A stretch of DNA of 64,000 bases from Pachysolen tannophilus NRRL Y-2460 (lineage: Eukaryota > Ascomycota > Pichiomycetes > Alaninales > Pachysolenaceae): positions 1,205,837 to 1,269,836 of the forward strand of contig KV454015.1 in NCBI GenBank assembly GCA_001661245.1, written 5' to 3'. Below are positions 21,550-31,658 of this stretch, one piece after another. The position numbers and the translations under genes are program-made. The first letter of the stretch is position 1. Each line of letters starts with the position of its first letter. The notes beneath the pieces are model-generated. The model made no database searches, was not told the origin of the DNA, and saw only the letters and a program-made list of their open reading frames with translations.

Positions 21550-22403
21550 TCAAGATTCTGGTTCATCTGCTTCATTTTCCAGTAATTGTTCAATTATCTT
21601 GGCAGTCTCTTCATCTTTGTAAATTCTAAATCCATGTTCTTTAGTAACACTAGCTAATTGAGCATTATTTGAATCCAATTTTTCTTCCATCACCTGTTTT
21701 AATACTTTTAAAATTAATAATTCTGCTTCTTTTAAAGTTAAACTACTATGATACTCATTTTGTAATTCAGATTGTGCACCTTCTGAACCTGAACCAATTG
21801 CTTTGGCGTCATATCTATAAAAAGTACCACTTGGCTCTGCATGATATAACTGAGGCCCATTTTCTTCATCAATACCAGCAATTAATAAAGCAACACCAAA
21901 AGGTCTTGACATTAATCTTTTTTCTCCAGAAGCGCCTTCGCCAAACCTTAACGCTAAATCACAAACAGATTGTGTTAAACTTTCAACCCCAATTTTTTCA
22001 TCATAATACAAATTATGGTTTAAAGAAGAAACTCTAGCATGATCTATCATACTTCTTGCATCTGGTGTTAATCCAGACATTGCACATCCTATATGAGTGT
22101 CGATTTCTACAATTTTCTCAATTGAAGAAGACTCTAATAAGGAGGAAGTAACTTTTTTCTCAACTCCCAATACAACACCTTCAGAGGTCGCTATTCCAAT
22201 TGCTGTTGATCCAAGCTGAACATTCAAAAAAAAAAAAAAAAGTTAAAACAACAGTTAGTTAACAATGGCCTTAAATTATTTTTTTAAATCTTGCAAAATA
22301 TACATACCTTAATTGCCTCTGAAGAATATTCAACTTGAAATAATCTCCCTTCTGGAGAAAATGTACTAACTCCACGGTCATATTCACTTCTTGTTAAAAA
22401 CAT
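21550..22403 (-). CDS. PUP2: 20S proteasome subunit alpha-5, spliced
   Basis: Alpha-5 subunit of the 20S proteasome outer ring. Exon 1 (22308-22403, 32 codons) encodes the alpha-type N-terminal signature [20 protein letters not shown], then VEYSSEAIK; exon 2 starts at 22215 with [10 protein letters not shown]. The total is 253 residues; yeast Pup2 is 260. Other marks are [37 protein letters not shown] and [13 protein letters not shown]. The usual YSLEAIK or YDIEAIK segment has Ser (TCA) at the third position here. The short acidic C-terminus is typical. It is convergent with GCN5 (145 nt). A GTGGCAA core at 22531-22537 is a possible Rpn4-type proteasome element. Confidence 0.96.
22216..22307 (-). 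other. Intron of PUP2
   Basis: 92-nt phase-0 intron with donor GTATGT, branch TTAACTAAC and acceptor TTCAG. It separates the alpha-subunit signature exon from the rest. Confidence 0.9.
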
Positions 22404-22898
22404 TATCAATTGACAAGATATGTGAAATTTCAAAGGAAAACAACAAACAAAGTCAATAAAAGTTCACAAATAAAAAGGATTTCCTGTCGTCTTTTAAATA
22501 TATATATATATATATCAATCAAATATAAAAGTGGCAATCTCTTTTATTTTCTTGTGTTGTAATTGATCGTGTTTAAAATCAATAACTTGATATTTCAAAC
22601 ACGACAGTTTATTTTAAAACATTTTTTATTGTAGTCGAGAAAGATAAAAAACCGACAACGACAAAACGGAAGAATATAAATAGGGATATTTATATATTGT
22701 TGACTAGCAATTTGTAAGATCGTAGAAAAGGTGTATCATCATAGCTAAACTAACTAATAACAAAAAAAAAAAGAAAAACAAAAACAAAAACGGAAAATTA
22801 TTGAAAGCAAGTCTTCTAAAAAAAAAAGGTTTCTTGAAGGACTTCAAACAACTACTATATAAGAAAACTCATTAAAATATATATGTGTATGAGTTTAA
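22404..22898. promoter_or_regulatory. Intergenic upstream of PUP2, downstream of LSC2
   Basis: PUP2 promoter and LSC2 3' region. It has a TA repeat (22498-22514), GTGGCAA at 22531-22537 (partial match to the Rpn4/PACE core), and A-rich 3' sequence toward LSC2. No gene was seen. Confidence 0.45.
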
Positions 22899-24439
22899 TT
22901 ATAATTCGAATGAGACCTTGACACCAACTTCTCTAGCCTTTTGGATAATATCAGATAATTGCACAACTTTTTCAGCAGCAGAATCTAATTCTTCAAAAGC
23001 AAAGATTTTTAATCCAGAATTTTTAATTAATTCTTTTGCTTTACCGACATTAGTACCTTGTAATCTTGCAACGATTGGGATATCCAATTTCAAGTTGTGA
23101 GCCGCAGCAATCAAACCTTCAGCGACATAATCACATCTAACGATACCACCAAAGATGTTAACAAAGATACCAGTTACATTAGCTTCAGTCAAGATCAATT
23201 TAAAAGCAGTTTCAATTGTTTCTGGGGTAGCACCACCACCACAGTCCAAGAAATTTGCTGGCTTACCACCGTACAATTTAATGATATCCATGGTTGCCAT
23301 GGCCAAACCAGCACCATTGACTAAACAACCGATATTACCATCCAACTTGATAAAGTTTAAACCTGATTTTGCAGCAGTGACTTCATCTGGGTCTTCCTGA
23401 GAAACATCTCTCCAAGATGCAACATCTTTTTGACGGAATAAAGCATTATCATCAAATCCAAACTTTGCATCAATACACAAAACCTCGTGGTCAACAGTTT
23501 CAGTCAATGGGTTGATTTCAATTTGAGTTGCATCTCTTTCAGCAAAACATTTATACAATTTTTGAATTGTATCTTCAGCTTGAGGAATTGCCTTTGGTGA
23601 AAAACCTAAACAAGCAGCAACTTTAGAAGCCAATTCTGGAGTAACTCCTTTATTAATATCAATATCAAAAGTCTTAATAGCATCTGGATTTTCTTTTGCA
23701 ACCCCTTCAATATCCATACCACCTTCAGAAGAAACAACAATCATTGGTGTCTGATTTGTTCTATCCATAATAATTGATAAATAAGCTTCTTTTCTTGCAA
23801 ATTTTCTTTCAACAATAAATACAGCAGTGACTTCTTTACCTGCAGCACCTGATTGTTTAGTTATCAATTTATGATGTAACATCTCACCAGAAACTTCTTT
23901 TACTTGTTCTGGTGAAGAAACTAAATGCACTCCTGATTTATAACCAGTTTCAAAATGACCTTTACCTCTACCACCAGTCAAAGCTTGGGCTTTAACAACC
24001 AAATCGTAAGAATTGAGCTCCTTAGCAATTGCATAGGCTTCTTCAGGAGTTTTGGCAGCTGCACCTTTTGGAACACCAATTCCATACTGAGAAAAAAAAA
24101 AAGAAAAAAATCAAGTAAAATAAAACTAGTTAGTATATATTCAAGACATCAATTCAATATAAACAGCAAACAAAAAAAAAAAAAATAAAAAATTTAAAAA
24201 CTTACCTGTTTCAACAACGCAGCAGAACGATACTCATGAAGAGACAAATTTCTCAATTGTCCATAAGTCGGAACCTATAATTGTATATGAATGTTAGAAA
24301 TATCCTGAAATCAAATCAAATCAATTTTTTTTTTTTTAAAGATAACAACAACAATCTTTTTCAATTTCTCTCAATCTCATAGATAAGTACTTACTTTAGT
24401 TAATCTAGTCAATGCAATTCTGGAGTTTCTTGGAATCAT
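22899..24439 (-). CDS. LSC2: Succinyl-CoA ligase beta subunit, mitochondrial, three exons
   Basis: Beta subunit of the TCA-cycle succinyl-CoA ligase of the mitochondrial matrix. Exon 1 (24395-24439) encodes a basic presequence, MIPRNSRIALTRLTK; exon 2 (24206-24274) ends the presequence and starts the ATP-grasp domain with LSLHEYRSAALLKQ; exon 3 (from 24086) begins YGIGVPKG. The total is 433 residues; yeast Lsc2 is 427. Visible are VVKAQALTGGRGKGHF (nucleotide binding), ERDATQIEINPLTE (metal-binding Asn/Glu), VNGAGLAMATMDIIKLYGG, FLDCGGGA and FVNIFGGIVRCD of the CoA-ligase domain. Starting inside exon 3 would lose the presequence and part of ATP-grasp. CTG codons were not found in it, as expected for a well-expressed gene. 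Confidence 0.95.
24087..24205 (-). other. Intron 2 of LSC2
   Basis: 119-nt phase-0 intron with donor GTAAGT, perfect branch site TACTAAC and acceptor CTCAG after a T-rich tract. Confidence 0.9.
24275..24394 (-). other. Intron 1 of LSC2
   Basis: 120-nt phase-0 intron with donor GTAAGT, branch-like TTCTAAC and acceptor TATAG. An upstream TTTCAG is skipped in this model. Confidence 0.82.
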
Positions 24440-24916
24440 TTTTTTTTTTTTTCTAATAATGATTGTCTTTATCAAATGAGGAGAATATCAAAAAATAGGG
24501 ATTTTTTTTTTATTAAAAAACAATTGATGAAAATTGATCAATTAAAACTATATATATATTTTAAACAAAATGTCTATATTTCCTATTGTACTGGTTGAAT
24601 GGATCTAAGTTTTCCGGCAGAATTGGAAAATTAAGTGAAAAAAATATATATATATATAATACCCCAGGAAAAAAAGCGGTACGCGTTCCGTTGTTTTTAT
24701 GCGGTACGCAAAAGCTTTTAACTCAAGTTAAGTGCGGTACGCTTCTATATTGCGCTTTTAAAAGTATTTTTGGTGCACTGTTTATACGCGATTAAATTGC
24801 CAAATGTGTGGTGTGAGGTGTATGCAAATTACTCTACTGAAAAAAAAAAATGAAAAAAAAAAAAATTTTTTTCAATCAATCCGTATAGATATAGATATAG
24901 ATAGATAGATAGATAG

Positions 24917-24959
<43 letters not shown>

Positions 24960-24975
24960 TTATAAATTATAGGTC
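24440..24975. promoter_or_regulatory. Divergent promoter LSC2 / NOP19 with three GCGGTACGC copies
   Basis: GCGGTACGC occurs at 24676-24684, 24701-24709 and 24734-24742, all on the same strand, in an otherwise AT-rich spacer. Near NOP19 an A-run to T-run (about 24852-24872) resembles the RRPE element of ribosome-biogenesis genes. GATA and TA microsatellites (24888-24952) precede the ATG. Confidence 0.6.
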
Positions 24976-25548
24976 ATGTCGAAGAATAATCATAAATCTA
25001 TAAAGCAGAAGCAGGAACTTCAGGCAAAGTTCCAACTAGCTGTGAGTCAAGCAAATGAGAAAATAATGTCATGGATAAAACCTTTAGGAAACTCATCACC
25101 ATCAACGGCTCATGTACCTTCTTCATCAATTTTAAAAAATGAAAAAGAAAATAATTTTTTCCAATTACCAGTGATACGACAAGGTTCGGGTTTATCATTA
25201 GATGAGAGTAGTAATAATAAAGAAGAAATAAATACCATAGGAGATTTTATTAATGGGAATAAAAAAATATCATTATTAAATAAGAAAAAACCCATCAATA
25301 ATAATAATAATAATAATAGTAGTGGGATTTATAAAAAAAAAATTATTAATCAAAATGATAACAGGGCTACTATTGCTTTAAAAAATAAAATGAGGAAAAC
25401 GAGTAGAGAAATTTCGAAAAAAAATCGGGAATTAAATTTTTTAACTAAACCTGCTATTATTTCAAATAATGACGTTATTGATGACAGTAGTGATGAAGAA
25501 GAAAAAATTGTTAAAAGTACAAAGAAGAAAATAAATTTACTTATTTGA
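24976..25548 (+). CDS. NOP19: Small basic protein, probable Nop19-type ribosome biogenesis factor
   Basis: A 190-residue, Lys/Asn-rich protein without membrane segments. Nop19 in yeast (about 196 residues) joins the SSU processome at the 5' ETS. The sequence fits its layout: an N-terminal helix with KQKQELQAKFQLAVSQANEK and MSWIKPL, then FFQLPVIRQGSGLSLDES, TIGDFINGNKK, an Asn run, a basic helix ALKNKMRKTSREISKKNRE and an acidic DDSSDEEEK patch before a basic end. The identification rests on recalled family pattern, not alignment, so it is tentative. An RRPE-like A/T tract upstream supports a biogenesis role. The ATG follows TA-repeat DNA. The HSF-type gene begins 2.6 kb further on. Confidence 0.5.
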   Translation: MSKNNHKSIKQKQELQAKFQLAVSQANEKIMSWIKPLGNSSPSTAHVPSSSILKNEKENNFFQLPVIRQGSGLSLDESSNNKEEINTIGDFINGNKKISLLNKKKPINNNNNNNSSGIYKKKIINQNDNRATIALKNKMRKTSREISKKNRELNFLTKPAIISNNDVIDDSSDEEEKIVKSTKKKINLLI

Positions 25549-26116
25549 TGGAGTTTTAAGATTAAAGTTAGTAGCCGCTACGCATTAAAAAGAAAGACAA
25601 ATAAATTAGAAAAGTAATAATTCTTTTTCCATCGGTAATAAATTTAAAATATATAATTGAATTTGATATAATTTTTCTTTTTTTTTTTTTTTTTATTTCA
25701 TTTCAATTAATTGTATTTATATAAAACTTTTCTTTCACCAGTGTTTGTTGGGTGTTAAAAAATCGATAGAATTTACTATGCATATCATTCACTCACTAAT
25801 AAGAATTAAAAATATGAAAAAACAAAAAAAAACAAGGTACATATATATATATATATATAATGTGCGCACAGCAAGTACACTATTACTACATGTAATTTCA
25901 TACATTTACCGTACATGATAAAATCTATTGTAGAAATAAATTTTTAGCCTAATTTGAATTTACTACATTATATTACGCTAAACCTTGCTGCAATTCATAT
26001 TCAAGAAAAAAAAAAAAAGACATAGCCGAGTACTTAATTTTTGAATACTATTTTCTTTCCGTAAGCTTTTAGATTCAAAGGTTGGAAATTTACATTTCAG
26101 TCAATCAAATCAATTG

Positions 26117-26147
<31 letters not shown>

Positions 26148-28142
26148 CAATGTTTTTAAAGTCTGGAAGCAAAGCATAATAAAAAGCTTTAAGCTTTATA
26201 GAAAAATGGAAAAAAAAAATAAAAGAGAAGAATAAATAGGAACATGTTTGAAAAGGTAATGTAATGAATGTATCATGTACAATTCTCATTTATTACACAA
26301 CAAGAACAAGGGAAAAAGAAAAAAAAAAATTAAACTTTTTTTCTTTCACTGCAGTATCTTGAATTCCTATAGAAGAAATATGGTAAAATAGTCAAGAAAT
26401 TCGAAAACTCCTTCTCAACAACTTTTTTTTTTTTTTTTTTGTTGAGAAGAAACACACAAAAAAAAATTCATTTAGAGAGAGAGAGATTATAAAAAGATTA
26501 AATAAAAGAAAGAAAAAAACAAAAAAAAAAAAAATTTCCCTCCCCCGCCATTCACATATCTTTATTGAATTTATTTTTTTATCTTTATTTTATTGTACAT
26601 TTCCCTGAATCCTAGTTGTTTTTTTTCTTTCAATATACTACTCGCGTGGCAACAGGTAACGGGCAGAGAGCAACGGCGGTAATTTTTTCTTTGTTCTCTT
26701 CTAGAAGTCTTGGAGACCAAAACAAAAAAAAATTATAAATCTAAAATCTGGATTAAAAAAAGAAAAGAGCGAACAATTAATAAGTAATAATTTTTTTTTT
26801 TTGGTAACTAAAAAGTCAAAAAAAAATTAAAAAAAAAGTTTAAAAGAGAAAAGAAAATGGAAAAACCAGGTGGTACCTACTTTTCTGTCATAATTACCTA
26901 AAACTTGTCAGTTCTAACCGCACTGACTTCTTCGGATTTTAATTATTTCAATATATTATAATCTTTTGCGTTTTTTTTTTCTTTTCTTTTTCTTTCTTTA
27001 CAAACTCCAATTGGACGGTTGCGATTAATGTATAAAGTTTTTTTTTACTAAATTCTATTTATTCCTAAAACATCTAGGTTTAGCATTTTATTAGACATTC
27101 TTTACCTGGGTACTTACCTGGCTGCTGCAGAATAAAAAAAAAATTTACTGCTAGAGAATGGTGAAATTGAAAAACTGTCAATTAATTGCTGATAATCTAT
27201 GCATATGCAGAATACGATGGTAATCCAAAAAGCTTTTTTTTTTTTTTTCCAAAACTATTTTTATTATATTTTACTTTAGTTTTCTTGTTACGTACTGTAC
27301 GTAAATATACAATACCTACAGTACATACTTTACATACATACTTTATATACATACATACTTTACATACATTAGAAAATTAAATCTCTTTGTATATTAAAAA
27401 AAAAATCGTTCATCCATTTTATAAATAATTAGTCAATTTTTTGATTGAAGAAGTAAAAAAAAAAAAAAAAAAAAAAAAAAGGTAATTATATATTATATAT
27501 TATATATTATTTATTATTTATTAAATTTTTTTTCAATTTTTTTATTAATTAGTTGTTTAATTGATTTAAAACAAATTGGTTCTTCAAAAGAAAAATTTTC
27601 TTTTTTTTTAGAAGAAGAGCAAGACAAAGAAAGTTAATCAATCATATTTCCATCAATTAAAGGAGGAAATTTTAACCGCTGTTACAATTATTATATTATA
27701 TTATATACAATTTACAACAATTATACTTTAATCCCCATTCATTCATTCCATTATAATAATTGAAATTATATTTCATCTTTTCTTAATTTATTCGGTACTA
27801 ATTTAATTTATCTCAAGGACATTTTTTTTTTTTTATTATTATTAATTATTATTCTTTTTTGCTTTTTTGGTTGTTTTTTTTCTTTCTTTGACCTTGGCTC
27901 TATGTATTCACATATACTACCGCATTCATTTAATTTGTCTTTGTCTCTAATATTTTACTAAATTTTGGTTCTTTGTTTTATTATTATTTTTGACAAAAGA
28001 TTTTTAGTTTTTTTTTCTAAGGAAAAGAGAAATTTTTTCTTTTTTTTTTGGTTTTTTTTTTGGGATTAAACAGCTCTAAACTCCAGGTGAGCCTAAGCCT
28101 AACCGCCCAAAGTTAATATTTAATAATTTCACAATTGAAACA
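25549..28142. promoter_or_regulatory. 2.6-kb gene-free region upstream of the HSF-type factor
   Basis: The longest non-coding stretch in the window. It contains many A and T runs (A26 at 27455-27480), a 17-bp palindrome TTACGTACTGTACGTAA (27288-27304), TACATACTT repeats (27319-27369), a possible hairpin GTCAGT/ACTGAC (26907-26927) and TATATTA repeats (27485-27510). No coding frame or tRNA was seen. In related yeasts, long upstream regions and long 5' leaders are typical of morphogenesis regulators. Confidence 0.55.
27288..27304. promoter_or_regulatory. 17-bp palindrome TTACGTAC-T-GTACGTAA
   Basis: Perfect inverted repeat with 8-bp arms around one T, 840 nt before the HSF-factor ATG. Its TACGTA cores resemble bZIP or homodimeric sites; the factor is unknown. 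Confidence 0.5.
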
Positions 28143-28163
28143 ATGCAATATCCATATATCAAT

Positions 28164-28200
<37 letters not shown>

Positions 28201-28278
28201 GTAATGGTGGTAGCGCTGAGGGCGGCAAAAGTGCCGAGAGCAGGGGTTCTCATTTACATTTGAGTTTGCGACAAGAAA

Positions 28279-28318
<40 letters not shown>

Positions 28319-29223
28319 CGATTCTTTACCAATATCAGCTTCCACATCAAATTCATTTCCATCTTCTCCTCAACAACAACAACAAGAGAAACAGTTGTTA
28401 CTGGTACAGTCACTGGTACAACCACTGGGTTCTTCTTCGAATAATTCAAAAGCTGGTGCGGCGGCACCAAAAAAATCTGCTTTTGTTCATAAATTGTTTG
28501 CCATGCTTTGTGATCCCAATCTTAAACATTTGATATGGTGGACTGATAATCTGGAAGATGGAACGTTTGCTCTTCAGCCCGGAGCAGAATTTGCTCATGC
28601 GCTAACAGGTTATTTTAAACATGGTAACGTTGCAAGTTTTGTAAGACAATTGCATATGTATGGTTTCCATAAAGTATGTGATCAACCAAGTGATAGTGGT
28701 AATAATAACAACAACAACAATAATAGCAGTAACAATAGCAATAGTAATAGCGATGGTAATAATGGTAATGGAAATCAGCAGCCAGTGTGGGGGTTTGTTC
28801 ATTCTAGTGGCAAGTTCAGAAAGGATGATGAGATGTCTTTGGTTTTCATAAAGAGAAGAACTTCTTCAAATTCAAATAAAATGAGATCGGATAGTGCTGT
28901 TGGAGTTGGTGTTGGTGTTGGTGTTGGTGTTGGCGTAGGCATTGGAAGTGCTGCACGGTCAATTGATGGTAGACCTTATGGCTCGGTAGAATATTTATCG
29001 GTACCAGTTCACTCTCAACATCCTCAGCACCCTCAGCACCCGCTGCATCTGCATCTGCATCTCCAGCTGCAACTGCAACTGCAACTTCATCAACAGGTGC
29101 AACTTCAACACCATCCACACCAGACAATATATACCAGTACGCCGAATTATTACTATCCCCAAACAGCTGTCCCTAACAACACAAGTACTGCAATGTCAAT
29201 TCCTTATGCACTGTCTTCATACC

Positions 29224-29254
<31 letters not shown>

Positions 29255-31199
29255 GCAACAGCAACAGCAACAACAACAGCAGCCTCAACAAGTTATATAT
29301 TACCTGACTGAGCCACTGCAGCCTCTGCAGCCGCTGCAGCCACTGCCACTGCCACTGCCTCAACTTTCACAACAGCTCCAAGTGCTGCAAGTTTACCATG
29401 AAAATGTTCATGCTCACCCGCACCATTATACTCCTTCGTCGTCTTACCCTCACTCAGTTCATGCCATAAACTACGCTCCTCATTCGGCAGTACCAACACT
29501 GTCGCCGGCTGTGGCAAATGTTCCACAGCATCATGGTTATCCAGCTAGTTATAACTCTCTGCCATCGTTACAATCCCTTGCGAACCCTCCTCATTCTCAT
29601 ACACAAGTATTGCAACGCCATGCATCCGACCAACATGGAACTATATCACAGATACAACAACCACATCATCAGTATCAACATGCTCAGCAATTACTTGTGC
29701 ACACACAACAACTGCCGCAACAACCGCTGCAACAACTACTGCAACAACTGCCGCAAAAGCAACAACTGCCTCATCAACAGCAATTTAATTCAAGATCTGT
29801 CACTCCATCTGCCCAATATAGGCCTTATCAATCACCACCATCGTCGACATCAGTACCCGCTTCAGCTATAGCAGCTGCTAGTGGCGAGGGAAAGTATTCT
29901 TCCCGTTCAGTTGAAAGTGCCATTCATACTTCAAGAGATATAATGTCAAAGCAAAAATTATTAAACGAAAAATCTGATTTTTTAAACCATGAATTAAAAG
30001 CTACAGAAACTGATGAAATTAAAGTGGCAGAGAGACTTCCAAGTATAAAACCAATTATTGAAAGCAGTTTCCGCAATGGGAGTGGGGAAGGTTTTGTGAA
30101 AACAATTGACGACTTGAAAAACTCTATTAACAATAGATTAGATAGATATGGCAAATCTACAGGCTCTCGTCAAACTTCTCAAGTTAGCTTTTATGAGTCT
30201 CGTAGACCAAGAATGCCATCTATGTTTGTTGATCCGTTAGCTCCTGCACCATCCCAGGATCTTAAAACCAGTAATAATAGTTCTTTTTCCAGTACAAATT
30301 CATCACCAGTTGTTGGTAAGTCTCTGTCAGAAATAGGATTGGGAGCTCAAAGATCTCCTTCAATAAGCAATATGGTTTCCGAACCTACTGGTGATACTGT
30401 TTTAAAAAGAGCTGGTTCTTTTTCACTAACTGAAAAACGCATCACTAGTCTGATCATCACTGATCGTCCTCCAAGGTCAATTCCAAATGAGAATTTATTG
30501 AGTCATCCTCCCCCACTTTTCCATCATAATCACCAGCTGCAGCAATTAACAACACCAGCAACTCCTAATGCGAATTCAACTACTAGTCCTCGTACAAGCA
30601 CTGTGCTTCCTCCTCCTCATCTGAATCTTAATTCAAGAAATTCAAGTTTAATTTCCAACTCGCGCACCTCAATTCCAAGCATAAGCCATTTGCAAGCACA
30701 AATCCGGCCATCATTAGTAGAAATGAATACAGGAAGATCATCAATAGGATCATCGATTTCTTCTGCGCAAACGTCAATTTTTTCAAATAAGGATTCGTCA
30801 TCCATTTCATCCGTTTCATCTTCGATAAGAAATTACACACCATCAATTATGCATGGAGACAAAAAAGAAATGATAAGGCTTCTGCCGATAGAAGATAATG
30901 TCAAGGTTAAATCAGGTTCAGATGCTGAAATTTCATCGCTGAATAATGGACACTCGGAGGCCGTAATATCAGTTCATAATCCACCATTGTCCTCAACATC
31001 GATACCTTACAGCCCTCAATCGTATACTCCAAAGTTTTCTGAATCAATCACTAAGAAGAATAGTGTTGTATCTCCAAAATCTTTAAAAACGAGGAGGTTG
31101 TCATTTAATTCATTGATAGATAATCCTTTGAAACCTGTTACAGAAGGTAAAGATCAGGAATCCAAACCTGCAAATAAGAAAGCTAAACTTCAGAACTAA
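28143..31199 (+). CDS. HSF-domain transcription factor, Sfl1/Mga1 class
   Basis: A 1018-residue nuclear regulator. The DNA-binding domain starts at residue 114 (FVHKLFAMLCDPNLKHLIWW) and has the HSF core YFKHGNVASFVRQLHMYGFHKV. An Asn-rich insert of about 25 residues (about 185-212) separates this from the last strand, WGFVHSSGKFRKDDEMSL. Much of the rest is low complexity: Asn runs at 8-19 and 47-58, a Val-Gly repeat near 255, a Gln run near 360-383, and Leu/Gln/Pro-His stretches that depend heavily on CTG codons, so the true residues there may be Ser. HGNVASFVRQLHMYGFHKV resembles Mga1 and Sfl1; Hsf1 itself is less likely, as no coiled-coil trimer region was seen. Sfl1-class factors control filamentation and flocculation. 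The very long upstream region fits that role. Confidence 0.82.
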
Positions 31200-31658
31200 G
31201 AATTAGGTTGCTTTTGTGCTGAGAATTAAACTCTTCATGAATATTATTTTTTTTTTCTTTCATTTTCCATAAAAAAATGAATGAACAAACGAATTGTGCT
31301 TTTATTTTTAATTGTATTTTTAGTTTTTTTTTTGGATATCAAAGAAAAGTATTTCATTTTTTTAGTTCTTCATTATAAAATTGTAAACGTTTTATTTTAT
31401 TTTTATTATTCTTTATCGCAAAGGGGCATCTTAGTGTTAATATACTTATAGTCTTCTATACAATCGTTATTACAACGTTTCTTTTAATTTTTACAACTTA
31501 TATATAATAATGGTTTTTGTTTTCCATTTCAAATTATTTATTTAGAAGTTTTTATCTCATTAAAACCAAAAGAAAAAATATACGGAATAAAGGTTTAAAG
31601 TTAAATATATGTAATTAGTATAAAAATCAAAAAAAAGAAAAAGAAAAAAAAATAATGA
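31200..31658. other. Convergent spacer, HSF factor / PFK1
   Basis: 3' ends of two convergent genes, AT-rich with T-runs and several polyadenylation-like TATATA/AATAAA stretches. Nothing else was seen. Confidence 0.5.

Noticed and set aside
21669-22037. 122-residue open frame opposite PUP2
   Set aside because: Antisense of conserved proteasome codons; composition rich in Leu, Ile and His, as expected from reversed AT-rich coding DNA.
27110-27170. TACTTACCTGGC resembles the 5' end of U1 snRNA
   Set aside because: The match ends after 12 nt. No U1-70K loop sequence, Sm site or stem-loops follow, only A-rich DNA.
28165-28470. Tyr-run frame opposite the HSF factor start
   Set aside because: Reverse reading of AAT repeats that code for Asn runs.
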